Assembly: GCF_000282335.1 (NCBI RefSeq)
Contig: NZ_AKJM01000078.1
Span: 1-40,902 of the forward strand
DNA length: 40,902 nucleotides
Reading direction: 5' to 3'
Source of the DNA: Pseudomonas sp. GM48
Lineage (GTDB): Bacteria > Pseudomonadota > Gammaproteobacteria > Pseudomonadales > Pseudomonadaceae
Every line of letters starts with the position of its first letter. Within the stretch, counting starts at the first letter, position 1. The notes beneath the pieces were generated by a model. It was not told the origin of the DNA, did not search any database, and saw only the letters and a program-made list of their open reading frames with translations. The translations under genes and the position numbers were made by a program. Positions 14,619 through 24,216 of the stretch are shown piece after piece.

Positions 14619-17600
14619 TTCACCTCCAGGGTGCTCAGGCCGTTGCCCTGGCGCTGGACCTGAATCTGCACCGGAATCCGTTCATGCATTTCCTGTACGT
14701 GGGAAATCACCGCGACCTTGCGACCCTGGGCTTGCAGGCCGTCGAGGGCGTCCATGGCCAGTTGCAAGGACTCCGGATCGAGGCTGCCGAAGCCTTCGTC
14801 GATGAACAGCGATTCGATTTTCAGCGTGCTCGACGCCATCGATGCCAAACCGAGGGCCAACGCCAGCGATACCAGGAATGTCTCGCCACCGGACAGCGAA
14901 TGCACCGAGCGCAGTTCGTCACCCATTTCGGTGTCCATCACCAGCAACCCGAGCATGCTGCCGCCGCGCTTGAGGCGATAGCGCCGCACCAGTTGGCGCA
15001 ATTGCACGTTGGCATGGTGCACCAGCAGGTCGAGGTTGTAGGCCTGGGCGATCTTGCGGAAGGTGTCGCCGGTGGCTGAGCCAATCAGCGCATTGAGCCG
15101 CGCCCAACGCTGATATTCGCTGTAGGCATCGGCGATCTGTTGCGCCAGGGCCTGATTGGCGTTCTGTCGGCGCTGGTCTTCGGCCTGCTCGGCGCGCAGT
15201 TCGGCGCAGCGTTGCTCGCTGGTGGCGGCAAGGTTTTGCAGATCGACCAGTGCGGCGGCCAATTGCCCGGCGTCGAGGTTGCCGTTGTGTTGTGCTTGAT
15301 GGTCGAGCAGGCGTTTGTCGCGCTCCCGCACCAGGACGCTGGCTTGTTCGATGGCCTTTTCGCTGTGCTGCAAGCGCTGGCGCAGTTCACTGACTTGAGT
15401 GTCGTCAACCCGCAGCAGGTCTTCGAGACCGCCGTCATCCAGTTCAGGGTGGCGGGCGCGCCAATCGCCGATTTTGCCGGCGAGTTCATGCTCTTCGCCT
15501 TCCAGTGCGTGCAAGCGCTCTTGCTGGGCCTTGAGCTCGGCGGCGATTTGCACTGACTGCGTAAGGACGCTTTGCAGCGCCTGCGCGGTGCTGGTTTCAG
15601 CGTTGCGCGCCTGTTCCACGGCCTGTTCCAGTTGCTGCTGCCAATGCTCGGCACTGGTGTGTTCGCCGAGTAATTGCCCGAGTGTGTGCTGGCTAGCCTG
15701 TTGCTGTTCGGCCAGCCCGGTGAACTGCAGTTCGGCGGCATGCAATTGCTGCACGCGGCTGTGCTGGCGATCCTGTTCCTTCTCCAGGTTTTGCTGGCGC
15801 TGTTGCTGTTCGGTCAGTTCTTCCTTTTGTTGATCGAGTTGCGTCAGACGCTCGGCGATTTGCCGGTCGAGCTGCAAGAAGGTCGCGGCTGGCTCGACGC
15901 GCAGCGCTTGCAGGGTCTCGTCTGGCAGCAGGCTGGCGAATGCTTTGAGTTCTTCGTCCAGACGCTGGCGGTCGTTGCCCAGCTCACGCTGTTGATTGCT
16001 CAGGTGCTGGGCTGCCTGCTGGTGCGCGGTTTCGGCATGGCGCAGTTGCTGGGTCAGGCGTGCGGCATCCTGTTGCAGGGTAAGCAGTGCGCTCTGCCGT
16101 TGCTCGTCCTGGCTGATGCTCTGGTTGAGCTGACTGTTTTGCTGGTTGAGCCAGGCGTCGCGTTTGGCGGCATCCTGATTCAGCAGTTGAGTCGCCAGCG
16201 GATGACCTTCCAGGCTGGGGGCGAGGGCTTGCTGCTGGATCGCCAGTTGTTCCTGCTGTTGCAGCAGTTCCTTTTGCTGGGCGATCAGCCCACCGACTTC
16301 GGCGCGCAAGTCAGTGAGTTTTTCCTTGAGCAGGTCCACGGCCTTCTGGGCGTTGGCCTGTTCACTTTCATCGAAGCGGCCGAGGCTTTGCAGCAGCGCT
16401 TCAGGCTGATGATACGGATGCTCGCTACTGCCGCAGACCGGGCATGGCTGGTCATCCTGCAACTGTGCGCGCAGCTCTTCGACACTGGCACTGCGCGCCA
16501 GACGCTGACGCTCCAGCAGTTCGCGGGTGACGTTGAGGGTTTGCTCGGCAACACTCAGTTCAGCCTTGGTCTTTACTCCGTCCTGGGTCAGGCGTTCACG
16601 TTCCTGCTGTGCGGTGAACTGGCGCTGTTGCAGCTCGGTACCGCGCTTGTCCAGGTCCTGCTGACTGGCCCACAAGCGCGCCAGGTCTTCGATGGCGCGC
16701 AGTTGTTTGCGGTTGTCCTGCAACAGGCTGCCCAGAATGCCGATCTGCTCGGCGACGGCATCCGGTTCGGCACCGGCCTCCTTGAACAGCACCTCAAGTT
16801 GCTGCTTCTGCGCGGTGAGCACTTGATCGGTAGTCGCGGCGTTTTGTTCGAGGCTGGCCAGTTCGGCCTGGCCCTGATTCAACCGGTTGCCGATCAGCAT
16901 CAACTGCTGCAGGCGATCGCGGTAGGCATTCCAGGCCTCGCTTAACGGTGCCAGGTGAGTGCTTTGTTCCAGCTCGGTGGCGATGCGCTGCAACTGCCCG
17001 GCGCCACGGGCCTGTTGATCGAGCAAGGTCTGAATCGTGCTCTGGCCCTGGGTGCAGGCCTGTTCCGCCTGTTGCTTGGCTTCGGCGCTGAGGGCTGTGT
17101 CTTTGGCCAGGCGGGCGAGGGTGCTTTGCGCTTCGAAGGCCTGACGCAGCAACGGCGTGCTGTCGGCTTGCCGCTGTTGCGTTTCGCTCAAGGTGATCCG
17201 GGCGGCGCTGAGCTGTTGCTCAAGTTGCGTCTGGCGCTCGCCGAGTTCGCCATGTTGCTGCGTATGCAAGGCAATTTGCGCCACCAACGGTGTCAGCAGT
17301 GCATCGACCTCGGCTTTACGGGCGAACTGATGTCGTTGCGGGGCAAGCTGTTCGAGGCGCGTTAACCTCAAGCGCTCACTGGCCAAGGCTTCCCAGTGGG
17401 TCTGCGCCGATTGCAGTTGTTCGCTGGCGGCCAGATGCTCGTCCTGCAATCGATGCAAGTCCTTGAGCCAGGTGTCTTGCAGTTCAAGCTGTTTGAGTTG
17501 CGCCTGTTGGGTCTTGAGTTGCTGCTGCGCTTCGTTGAAGCGCAGATCCAGTTCCGCACGGGCTTCGGGCGACAGCGGCGTCACTCCGCTGGCCTGATCC

Positions 17601-18256
17601 TGCAGCAGCTTGTGCGCCTCGCGAGCCTCCTTGGTCTTGTCGAAGGCCCGACGACCGAGGCGGGTGTAGAGCGCCGTGTCGGTGAGTTTCTCCAGCAGTT
17701 CGCTGCGGTCGTTGTCATCGGCCTTGAGGAACGCGCTGAACTCGCTTTGCGCCAGCAGCACGGCGCGGGTGAACTGTTCGAAGTTCAGCCCCAGCGCGGC
17801 TTCGAGTTGAGTCTTGTACTCGCCTTTCTGGCTGGCCAGCAATTGATCCTGATCGATATCGCGCAGGCTCTGGCGACTGGCTTGCAGTTTGCCACCGGCC
17901 TTTTCCCGGGCGCGATTGGCTTCCCAGCGTGCGCGATAGCGGCGGCCATCGACGCCGACGAAATCCACTTCTGCATAGCCTTCACCCGTGCCGCGACGCA
18001 GCAACGTCCGTGGGTCGCCGGTAGCGATTTCGCCGTCGGCGTCCGGCACTTTCGCGTCGCGGCCGGTGTTGTTCAGGCGCGGTACGGCGCCAAACAGCGC
18101 CAGGCACAAAGCGTCGAGCAGGGTACTTTTGCCAGCGCCGGTAGGGCCGGTGATGGCGAACAGTCCGGCACTGGCCAGGGGTTCGGCAGTGAAGTCGATT
18201 TCAAACGGCCCGGCCAGGGAGGCGAGGTTTTTCAGGCGGATTGCGAGAATCTTCAT
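14615..18256 (-). CDS. sbcC: Exonuclease subunit SbcC (SMC/Rad50-like ATPase)
   Basis: A 1,213-aa partner of SbcD in the nuclease that opens DNA hairpins and processes protein-blocked or palindromic ends. The Walker A motif GPTGAGKST is at residues 37-45. Two very long Gln/Leu/Glu-rich coiled coils flank a zinc hook, Cys605-Pro-Val-Cys608, at the midpoint. The ABC signature LSGGETFLVSLALALG is near residue 1115, and Walker B plus the D-loop (SLFIDEGFGSLD) near 1147. All motifs are present, so it should be active. It overlaps sbcD by 4 bp upstream and the GST-like gene by 4 bp downstream. The window's REPINs are natural hairpin-forming sequences such an enzyme could meet. Confidence 0.96.
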   Translation of the reverse strand: MKILAIRLKNLASLAGPFEIDFTAEPLASAGLFAITGPTGAGKSTLLDALCLALFGAVPRLNNTGRDAKVPDADGEIATGDPRTLLRRGTGEGYAEVDFVGVDGRRYRARWEANRAREKAGGKLQASRQSLRDIDQDQLLASQKGEYKTQLEAALGLNFEQFTRAVLLAQSEFSAFLKADDNDRSELLEKLTDTALYTRLGRRAFDKTKEAREAHKLLQDQASGVTPLSPEARAELDLRFNEAQQQLKTQQAQLKQLELQDTWLKDLHRLQDEHLAASEQLQSAQTHWEALASERLRLTRLEQLAPQRHQFARKAEVDALLTPLVAQIALHTQQHGELGERQTQLEQQLSAARITLSETQQRQADSTPLLRQAFEAQSTLARLAKDTALSAEAKQQAEQACTQGQSTIQTLLDQQARGAGQLQRIATELEQSTHLAPLSEAWNAYRDRLQQLMLIGNRLNQGQAELASLEQNAATTDQVLTAQKQQLEVLFKEAGAEPDAVAEQIGILGSLLQDNRKQLRAIEDLARLWASQQDLDKRGTELQQRQFTAQQERERLTQDGVKTKAELSVAEQTLNVTRELLERQRLARSASVEELRAQLQDDQPCPVCGSSEHPYHQPEALLQSLGRFDESEQANAQKAVDLLKEKLTDLRAEVGGLIAQQKELLQQQEQLAIQQQALAPSLEGHPLATQLLNQDAAKRDAWLNQQNSQLNQSISQDEQRQSALLTLQQDAARLTQQLRHAETAHQQAAQHLSNQQRELGNDRQRLDEELKAFASLLPDETLQALRVEPAATFLQLDRQIAERLTQLDQQKEELTEQQQRQQNLEKEQDRQHSRVQQLHAAELQFTGLAEQQQASQHTLGQLLGEHTSAEHWQQQLEQAVEQARNAETSTAQALQSVLTQSVQIAAELKAQQERLHALEGEEHELAGKIGDWRARHPELDDGGLEDLLRVDDTQVSELRQRLQHSEKAIEQASVLVRERDKRLLDHQAQHNGNLDAGQLAAALVDLQNLAATSEQRCAELRAEQAEDQRRQNANQALAQQIADAYSEYQRWARLNALIGSATGDTFRKIAQAYNLDLLVHHANVQLRQLVRRYRLKRGGSMLGLLVMDTEMGDELRSVHSLSGGETFLVSLALALGLASMASSTLKIESLFIDEGFGSLDPESLQLAMDALDGLQAQGRKVAVISHVQEMHERIPVQIQVQRQGNGLSTLEVK

Positions 18257-19497
18257 GGTTGTTCGCTCTCCATCTGCACGTCTTGCAACAGCTCGGCAAA
18301 GTCCTTGAGGGTCTGCTCGTCGACCTCGCTGCCGTAGTTGTCCTGCCAGGTGCGGCTGAACAGTTCCTGGGGCGTGAGCTGATCCAGTTCGATCAGCGCG
18401 TTGCCATCCTCGACGCCGTCGCGGCTGCCGTTCCCGGCGTATTCAGCGGCAATGCGCACCAGGCGCACGGCTTTGCCTTGCAGGACGGTTTCCACTTGAT
18501 TGCGCAGGTCGGGCTGCGGTTCATCCAGGCGTACACGTACTTCCAGCCATGGCTGGCGCTGGATGTCGGCCAACAGGTCGATGTTCGGCAGATCCGCCAG
18601 TTGCAGCAGGATCTCGCTCAATGGCGCCGGGCCGATGCGTTGCAGGTTGACTGCGCGAGGGATCAGTTTCGGCTCGACGCTGACCAGGGTTTCGCCGTCG
18701 AGATGGATGTGCAGAATCTGGTGCTGATAGCTGATCTCGGAGAACGACAGCGGAATTGGCGAGCCGCTGTAGCGAATGCGCTCTTCGCCGTTGACCTTCT
18801 GCGGCTTGTGCAGGTGGCCCAGGGCAACGTAGCTGATGCTCGGCCCGAACAGGCTGGCCGGCAGGGCTTCGGCATTGCCGATGATCAGGCTGCGCTCGGA
18901 GTCTTCCGACACCGAGCCGCCGGCCATGTGCGCGTGGCTGATGGCGATCAGTGCCTGCCCCGGCTGGCGCTTGGCGTTGGCCGCTTCGATCAGCCACTCG
19001 TGCACCTGACCGATCCCGCGCAGATAGTTGTCGCCCAAGTGCGCGCCAGTGACTTCCGCCGGGCGCAGAAATGGCAGTGCCAGGCACCAGGCGGCGACTT
19101 CACCACTGGCATCCGGCAAGGGCAGCAACAGGCGCTCGGCGTCCAGTTGACCGTCGTCGAGCCACAGCACGCGGCCGAGCGCGTGGGTACGCAAGCGCCG
19201 CATCAATGGCGCGGGCAGTTCGATCCGCGAGCCGGAATCGTGGTTGCCGGCAATCATCACGATGGTGAGCGACGGCTGCTGCTCGTGGGCGCTGACGATG
19301 AAGTCGTAGAGACGCTCCTGGGCTTTGACCGGCGGGTTGACCGTGTCGAAAATATCGCCGGCGATCAACAGCACATCCGGCTGATCCAGCTTCAGCTGGC
19401 GCAACAGCCAGTCAAGAAAACAGCCATGTTCGAAATCACGATCCTGGCCGTGCAGGTTCTGCCCGAGGTGCCAGTCGGAGGTGTGAAACAAGCGCAA
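18253..19497 (-). CDS. sbcD: Exonuclease subunit SbcD (Mre11-like nuclease)
   Basis: A 414-aa calcineurin-type metallophosphoesterase. The two-metal site is formed by D8 and H10 (SDWHLG), D48 (GDIFD), N85-H86 (GNHD), and later histidines in ISHAHMAGG and LGHLHKPQ. It cuts DNA in complex with SbcC, whose start overlaps its stop (ATGA, 18253-18256). First gene of the sbcDC-GST operon; a family B REPIN separates it from batD upstream on the same strand. Confidence 0.96.
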   Translation of the reverse strand: MRLFHTSDWHLGQNLHGQDRDFEHGCFLDWLLRQLKLDQPDVLLIAGDIFDTVNPPVKAQERLYDFIVSAHEQQPSLTIVMIAGNHDSGSRIELPAPLMRRLRTHALGRVLWLDDGQLDAERLLLPLPDASGEVAAWCLALPFLRPAEVTGAHLGDNYLRGIGQVHEWLIEAANAKRQPGQALIAISHAHMAGGSVSEDSERSLIIGNAEALPASLFGPSISYVALGHLHKPQKVNGEERIRYSGSPIPLSFSEISYQHQILHIHLDGETLVSVEPKLIPRAVNLQRIGPAPLSEILLQLADLPNIDLLADIQRQPWLEVRVRLDEPQPDLRNQVETVLQGKAVRLVRIAAEYAGNGSRDGVEDGNALIELDQLTPQELFSRTWQDNYGSEVDEQTLKDFAELLQDVQMESEQP

Positions 19498-19601
19498 GGC
19501 GAACTCCGCTACAAAATAGGTAATGGCCGCGTGAAAAATGAAGGCGGCGAAAGGGGAAAGAGTTTACTGGTAAAAACGCCCGGTCGCGCGATGGAGTGTT
19601 T

Positions 19602-19721
19602 TGTGGCGAGGGAGCTTGCTCCCGTTGGGCCGCGAAGCGGACCCAGGTTTTTTCTGGCACACCGAGTTGCCGGGATTTACGGCCGCTTCGCGACCGAGCG
19701 GGAGCAAGCTCCCTCGCCACA
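19602..19721. repeat. REPIN, family B, between batD and sbcD
   Basis: TGTGGCGAGGGAGCTTGC at 19602 with its complement ending at 19721. Inner arms contain GGGCCGCGAAGCGGACCC and GGCCGCTTCGCGACC. A further CCTCGCCACA at 19731-19740 is a partial extra end, suggesting an older event. Confidence 0.9.
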
Positions 19722-19751
19722 GGCAAGTGTCCTCGCCACAATGATCGGAGT

Positions 19752-21401
19752 TTACTTCGGATAAAGCGGCGGCAACCCACTGTCACCAACCGGGTCCTGG
19801 GCCCGTTCGGCCATCGGGATCGCCTTGATCGCCCGCCACAATTCGTCACCTTGCCAGTACTGGCCGGTTTCGCTGTAGAGCGCGCCGTTCAGGCCGTCGA
19901 GGGCGTCGGACAGTGGTACGAAACGGGCGGCCATGTCGGCCAGGGTTTCCGGTTGTTGCCGGGCCCAGGCGTCGAGGGCCTGGCGGGTGGCGTGGGAGTC
20001 GTTGGCCTGGCAGGCGCGCTTGAGGTCGTCGAGCACGGTGCGCGGGCTCGGGCCGGTTTGAGCGGCACGCGTCACCGCCGGTTGCCAGCGGCCACGCCAC
20101 CAGAGGCCGAAGCCGAGCAGGGTGGTGCAGGCCAGAATCAGGGTGCTGAGCTTCCAGCGCCAGAGTGCTCCGTTGTCGACACCGGCATCGACCGCTGAGG
20201 CGCCGGCCTGGGTGTCGATCACCAGGCTCGGGTTGGCCGCCACGTGCAGCGTGCGCGCCGGCAGGCTGCTGTGTTCCAGATGGTCTTCGAAGGTGTTCCA
20301 CCAGACCACGTCGACGGTGGGCAACTCGATGACGCCGGTGCGTGTCGGTACCAATGCTTCCCGGTCTTCACGACTGCCGACCAGGCCGCGTTCGCTGTTC
20401 TGGTTGCTGAGCACCGGTTGATCCGGGTAGCGGCGCAGGCCGCCGACATCGGTGCCGGGCAGCGGCGGCAGTTGGGTGCTGGACAAGCCTTCGGCCGTCA
20501 CTGTCAGGCTGCGGGTCAGCGAATCGCCGACCTGTGTGTGATCCGGCTCCGGGTTCCAGCTTTCGCTCAGGTTCAGGCTGCGGGCAGGCAACCAGGGCGC
20601 GTCGGCGGGATAGGTGATGGGTTTGGCCTTGACCGTCAATAACAGTTCGGTCGAGGTGACGGGCATCTGCTTGCCGGATTTCGGCACTTGGGTCGCGTCC
20701 TGTGCCGGCTGCGCATCGACCAGTGCGGCGTTGAATACCTGTGCCGGAATGATCAGTTCGCCACTGTGTTGCGGGTAGATCGCATAGCGCATTTCGATCA
20801 CGCCGTGGCGCTGGCCATCGATGTCTTTTTCGTAGGTGCGTGAGTCGCCCAATTGTTCAATGCGCGCATCAGGTATCTGCAAGGGCGGCAGGCTGCTGTC
20901 GTCGTACAGCGACACCGAATGGTAGATGCGCAGGGTCAGGATCGCCTGGGCCTGTACGTACACGCTGGTTTGATCGAGGCTGGCATCGATGAACACCGGG
21001 GCCCGTTTGTTCGGGTTGTCCGGCGTATCGCTTTCGACTACTTGCAGGGTGATCGGCTGGCTCTGCAGTTCGCCCAGTTGCAGTGACGGAATTACCACAC
21101 TGCCGTTTTGCCGGGGCAGGAGGGTGACGATCCAGCGGGTGGTGGCCCGGTTTTCGCCGCTGAGGGTGTTCAACTGGTTGACCTGGCGTGTGCCGCGCAC
21201 TTCGAACAGCGGCTCCAGCGGCGCCAGGTCGGGTTTGCCGAACTGCGTTACATCGGTGGATTCCAGGGTCAGCTCGACCGTCTCGCCCGAGCTCAGGCGA
21301 CTGCGATCAACACTGGCGACTAGCTCTGCTGCCTGTGCCTGAAAAGTGCAGAACAACAGGCCATGCAGCAGCGCGAGCAATAAAACGGTGAAGCGGGTCA
21401 T
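19752..21401 (-). CDS. batD: BatD-family protein (membrane-anchored, periplasmic)
   Basis: The 549-aa product has a signal peptide (MTRFTVLLLALLHGLLFCTFQAQA). Periplasmic beta-rich repeats follow (about residues 25-400; SGETVELTLES, the ATTRWIVTLLPRQNGSVVIPSLQLG stretch at about 85-110). One C-terminal TM helix (about 418-440) and a helical cytoplasmic tail complete it. Last gene of the moxR-bat chain, overlapping the BatB/C gene by 4 bp. In Bacteroides this operon was linked to aerotolerance; in other bacteria the exact role of BatD is unsettled, probably as a membrane partner of the VWA proteins. Confidence 0.88.
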   Translation of the reverse strand: MTRFTVLLLALLHGLLFCTFQAQAAELVASVDRSRLSSGETVELTLESTDVTQFGKPDLAPLEPLFEVRGTRQVNQLNTLSGENRATTRWIVTLLPRQNGSVVIPSLQLGELQSQPITLQVVESDTPDNPNKRAPVFIDASLDQTSVYVQAQAILTLRIYHSVSLYDDSSLPPLQIPDARIEQLGDSRTYEKDIDGQRHGVIEMRYAIYPQHSGELIIPAQVFNAALVDAQPAQDATQVPKSGKQMPVTSTELLLTVKAKPITYPADAPWLPARSLNLSESWNPEPDHTQVGDSLTRSLTVTAEGLSSTQLPPLPGTDVGGLRRYPDQPVLSNQNSERGLVGSREDREALVPTRTGVIELPTVDVVWWNTFEDHLEHSSLPARTLHVAANPSLVIDTQAGASAVDAGVDNGALWRWKLSTLILACTTLLGFGLWWRGRWQPAVTRAAQTGPSPRTVLDDLKRACQANDSHATRQALDAWARQQPETLADMAARFVPLSDALDGLNGALYSETGQYWQGDELWRAIKAIPMAERAQDPVGDSGLPPLYPK

Positions 21402-23137
21402 CGAGTTTCTTCCTGATCCTGATGTTGTTGCTGTTCGTACCAGAATTTGCGCCTGAGCAGTTCACCGGGGTCATCCGGGATCTGCCGCAGCCACTGTTCC
21501 AGTGCCTGGCGCTGTTCACCTTCGATGCTGTCGGTGGCCGGGCGCAAGGGCGGCGTGGTGTGTTGTTCGTCACCCAACTCGCTGCCTGGCACTTCGTTGG
21601 TTCCGGGTTTGGGCGGCGACGTTGGCGATTGCTCGGTGTCGGCGCTGGTGTGCGGTTCTTGCGCTTGCGGCTCGCCACTGTCCGAAGGCTGTAACGTGGC
21701 GCCGGGCGGCGTCTGTTGTTCCTTGGGCTGGAGTTCGTCACTCGCGGATTTGTCCGGTTGCACAGCGGTCGAGCTGTTTTTCTGCTTGAGCAACTCTTCC
21801 ACCAGCGCCTTGTTGGTCAGCGCCGGCCGCAAATCCGGTTGACGTTCCAGTGCCTGTTCGTAAGCGTCCAGGGCTGCCTCCAGCTCACCGCTTTTGGCCA
21901 GGGCATTGCCTCGATTGTAGTGGGCGTGGGCACTGTTGCCTTCAGCGAAACGCTCGGCGGCGCCCGCGTAGTCACCGGCTTCATAAAGCGCCACGCCTTG
22001 CCACTGATGGTCGTCGAAACGCCTGGCGGCTTCGGCCGGGCGCTTCTGTTTGAGTAAATGCGCGCCTTGTTGATCAGGACGCAGCCACACGTCTGCAATA
22101 TCGAAGGCGTAGCTCGGTTGAGGCAGTGTGAATAGCAGCGGCAGGCAGAGCAGCCAACCGCGACGTCCTGCGCAGGCCGCGAGCAACAACAGCGGGAGCA
22201 ACAGCCAATAGCCTTGATCGGCCCAGGTGTCCAGAAGCAAAGTCTGACCGTCGTCACGCAAGTTGCGTGGACCGTCGAGCAGGCCAAGGGCGTGCAGGTC
22301 GCTATCGTCCAGGCGCGCTTGGCGATAGCGTCCATCCAGGTCGTTGGCAAAGCTTTTCAAGCCAGGCTCGTCGAGGCGCGGTACGAGAATGGCGCCTTGT
22401 TCATCCTTGAGGAAACTACCGTCCTCCTGGGTGATGGGCGAGCCTTCGGCGGTGCCGATGCCGAGCATCAGGAACCGGGTCGATTTGCCGTCCAGCGCGT
22501 GACGGATGCCCAGCCGCTCTTGTTCGGTCAGGGACGAACCAATCAGCAGAATCCGGCCATCGCCCAGAGCTGCCTGTTCTAGCAGCGTCAGGGCCTTGAG
22601 CACCGCCAGATCGGCACGATGCCCGGCCTCTGGCATCAACGACGGTTTTAGTGCATCCAACAGGTTGCGGCTGGTGGAAAGGTCATCCGACAGCGGTACC
22701 AGCGTGTGGGCACTGCCGGCGTAGACGACAATGGCGGTTTGCGCGTCGCTGCGAATCTGCAGCAGATCAAGCAACTTGCGTCGTGCCTGTTCGAGTCGGT
22801 TGGGCATGACGTCGGTGGCGAGCATTTCCGGGGTCAGCTCGAGAATCACCACCAGCGGGTCGGCGGGCTTTTGACTGGACTGTTCGACACGCTGCCAGCC
22901 CGGCCCCAGCAGGGCGAGCACGGTCAACAGCCACGCGAGACCGAGGGCGATCCAGGGCAATTTACTGTTACGTCCACTGCCACCGCTGAGCAGTGCTGCG
23001 TGAAAGGCCGGAGGCAGAATCATTTGCCAGCGCCCGGCGCGTTGCTCGCGGTGCCAGAGTTGCCAGAGCAACCAGCCAAGCACCGGCAGCAACAGTAGCC
23101 ACCAGGGGCGGAACCAGTAAGGCCACAACACACTCAT
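21398..23137 (-). CDS. batB: BatB/BatC fusion: membrane VWA domain plus TPR
   Basis: This 579-aa protein has TM helices at about residues 10-27 and 60-78. A VWA-like domain lies at about 93-290, a further TM pair at about 308-345, and TPR repeats at about 385-455 (YNRGNALAKSGELEAALDAYEQAL). A Pro/Gln/Glu/Ser-rich linker spans 460-545, with a charged C-end. The MIDAS motif is degenerate: E100-L-T-P-E104 replaces DxSxS, and the later Asp of the LxTDG element is replaced (LLIGSS). The domain is therefore unlikely to bind metal in the usual way. BatB (VWA) and BatC (TPR) are fused in one frame. It overlaps batA upstream and batD downstream by 4 bp each. Confidence 0.88.
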   Translation of the reverse strand: MSVLWPYWFRPWWLLLLPVLGWLLWQLWHREQRAGRWQMILPPAFHAALLSGGSGRNSKLPWIALGLAWLLTVLALLGPGWQRVEQSSQKPADPLVVILELTPEMLATDVMPNRLEQARRKLLDLLQIRSDAQTAIVVYAGSAHTLVPLSDDLSTSRNLLDALKPSLMPEAGHRADLAVLKALTLLEQAALGDGRILLIGSSLTEQERLGIRHALDGKSTRFLMLGIGTAEGSPITQEDGSFLKDEQGAILVPRLDEPGLKSFANDLDGRYRQARLDDSDLHALGLLDGPRNLRDDGQTLLLDTWADQGYWLLLPLLLLAACAGRRGWLLCLPLLFTLPQPSYAFDIADVWLRPDQQGAHLLKQKRPAEAARRFDDHQWQGVALYEAGDYAGAAERFAEGNSAHAHYNRGNALAKSGELEAALDAYEQALERQPDLRPALTNKALVEELLKQKNSSTAVQPDKSASDELQPKEQQTPPGATLQPSDSGEPQAQEPHTSADTEQSPTSPPKPGTNEVPGSELGDEQHTTPPLRPATDSIEGEQRQALEQWLRQIPDDPGELLRRKFWYEQQQHQDQEETR

Positions 23138-24216
23138 CGACGCCTCCGCAGACGCAGGCGTTTGAGACGCTGGCGCCAGTCAGGCAGCAGTTGGGTTTGC
23201 AAAAACAGATCCTTGGTAAACAGGCGATGCAGTGGGTTGTCCGGCCAGAGTACGGGGGCCACCAGCAGTATGCTCAACCACAGCGCCAGGGCCAGTGGCC
23301 AGTGATACAAGGCTTGAGCCGGGCGGGCCTGGGTGGGTTGCTGGGCCACGGGTTCCAATTGGTCAAGGGTGTCTTTGATTGCCTGCAGTTCCTTGCCGTC
23401 GCGAGCACGGAAGTACTGGCCACCAGTGACCTCGGCGATTGCCTTGAGAGAAGGTTCGTCAAGGTCCAGGCTCGGATTGACGCCGAGAAAGCCGACCGTG
23501 CCACTTTGCTCCGGATCGGCACCGATACCGATCGGGTAGATTTTCACGCCTTCTTTGGCCGCCAGCCGCGCAGCGGTGAGTGGGCCGATTTCACCCGCAT
23601 TGTTGGCGCCATCGGTCACCAGTATCAGCACACGGCTGGTTGCCGGCCGTAAGCGCAGGCGTTTGAGGGCCAAACCGATAGCATCGCCGATGGCGGTATT
23701 TTTGCCGGCAATGCCGATGCGCGCTTCGTCGAGCCAGACGCGTACGGTGTGCCGGTCGAATGTCAGCGGCGCCTGCAGATAGGCCCGGCTGCCAAACAGG
23801 ATCAGGCCGACACGGTCACCTTCGCGGAGTTCGAGGAAATCGCCGAGCAGATGCTGGACCAACGACAGCCGGCTGACCTCTTCGTCCTGCCATTGCATGT
23901 CAGGGAAATCCATGGAGCCGGAAACGTCCACCGCCACCAGCAGATCGCGGCCGCTGGCGGCAATCGGCAAGGGTTCGCCGAGCCACTGCGGGCGCGCCGC
24001 CGCGATCAGCAGCAACAGCCATAGCAGCATGAACGGTGCCTGCTGGCGCCATGCTGGCAGGTTGGCCCGGGCGCGACGCCCGGCGAGGCCTTCGAGATCG
24101 CTGAGAAAGCTGACCTTGAGTGCCGGTTCACCGCTGTCAGCCACCGGCAATACAATGCGCATCAGCCACGGCAGTGGCAAAAGGGCGAAAATCCACGGCC
24201 AGGCGAACTCAAACAT
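23134..24216 (-). CDS. batA: BatA-type membrane VWA protein with intact MIDAS
   Basis: A 360-aa protein from the ATG at 24216; that start overlaps the previous stop by 8 bp, and an in-frame start at 24237 is less likely. TM helices lie at about residues 5-22 and 60-75, then a VWA domain at about 88-285, then a third TM at about 308-330 and an Arg-rich C-terminal tail. MIDAS residues are present: D97-V-S99-G-S101, Thr in APLTFD, and Asp in LVTDGANN. It should bind Mg2+ and a protein ligand, in contrast to the adjacent BatB/C. Typical partner of MoxR ATPases. Confidence 0.92.
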   Translation of the reverse strand: MFEFAWPWIFALLPLPWLMRIVLPVADSGEPALKVSFLSDLEGLAGRRARANLPAWRQQAPFMLLWLLLLIAAARPQWLGEPLPIAASGRDLLVAVDVSGSMDFPDMQWQDEEVSRLSLVQHLLGDFLELREGDRVGLILFGSRAYLQAPLTFDRHTVRVWLDEARIGIAGKNTAIGDAIGLALKRLRLRPATSRVLILVTDGANNAGEIGPLTAARLAAKEGVKIYPIGIGADPEQSGTVGFLGVNPSLDLDEPSLKAIAEVTGGQYFRARDGKELQAIKDTLDQLEPVAQQPTQARPAQALYHWPLALALWLSILLVAPVLWPDNPLHRLFTKDLFLQTQLLPDWRQRLKRLRLRRRR

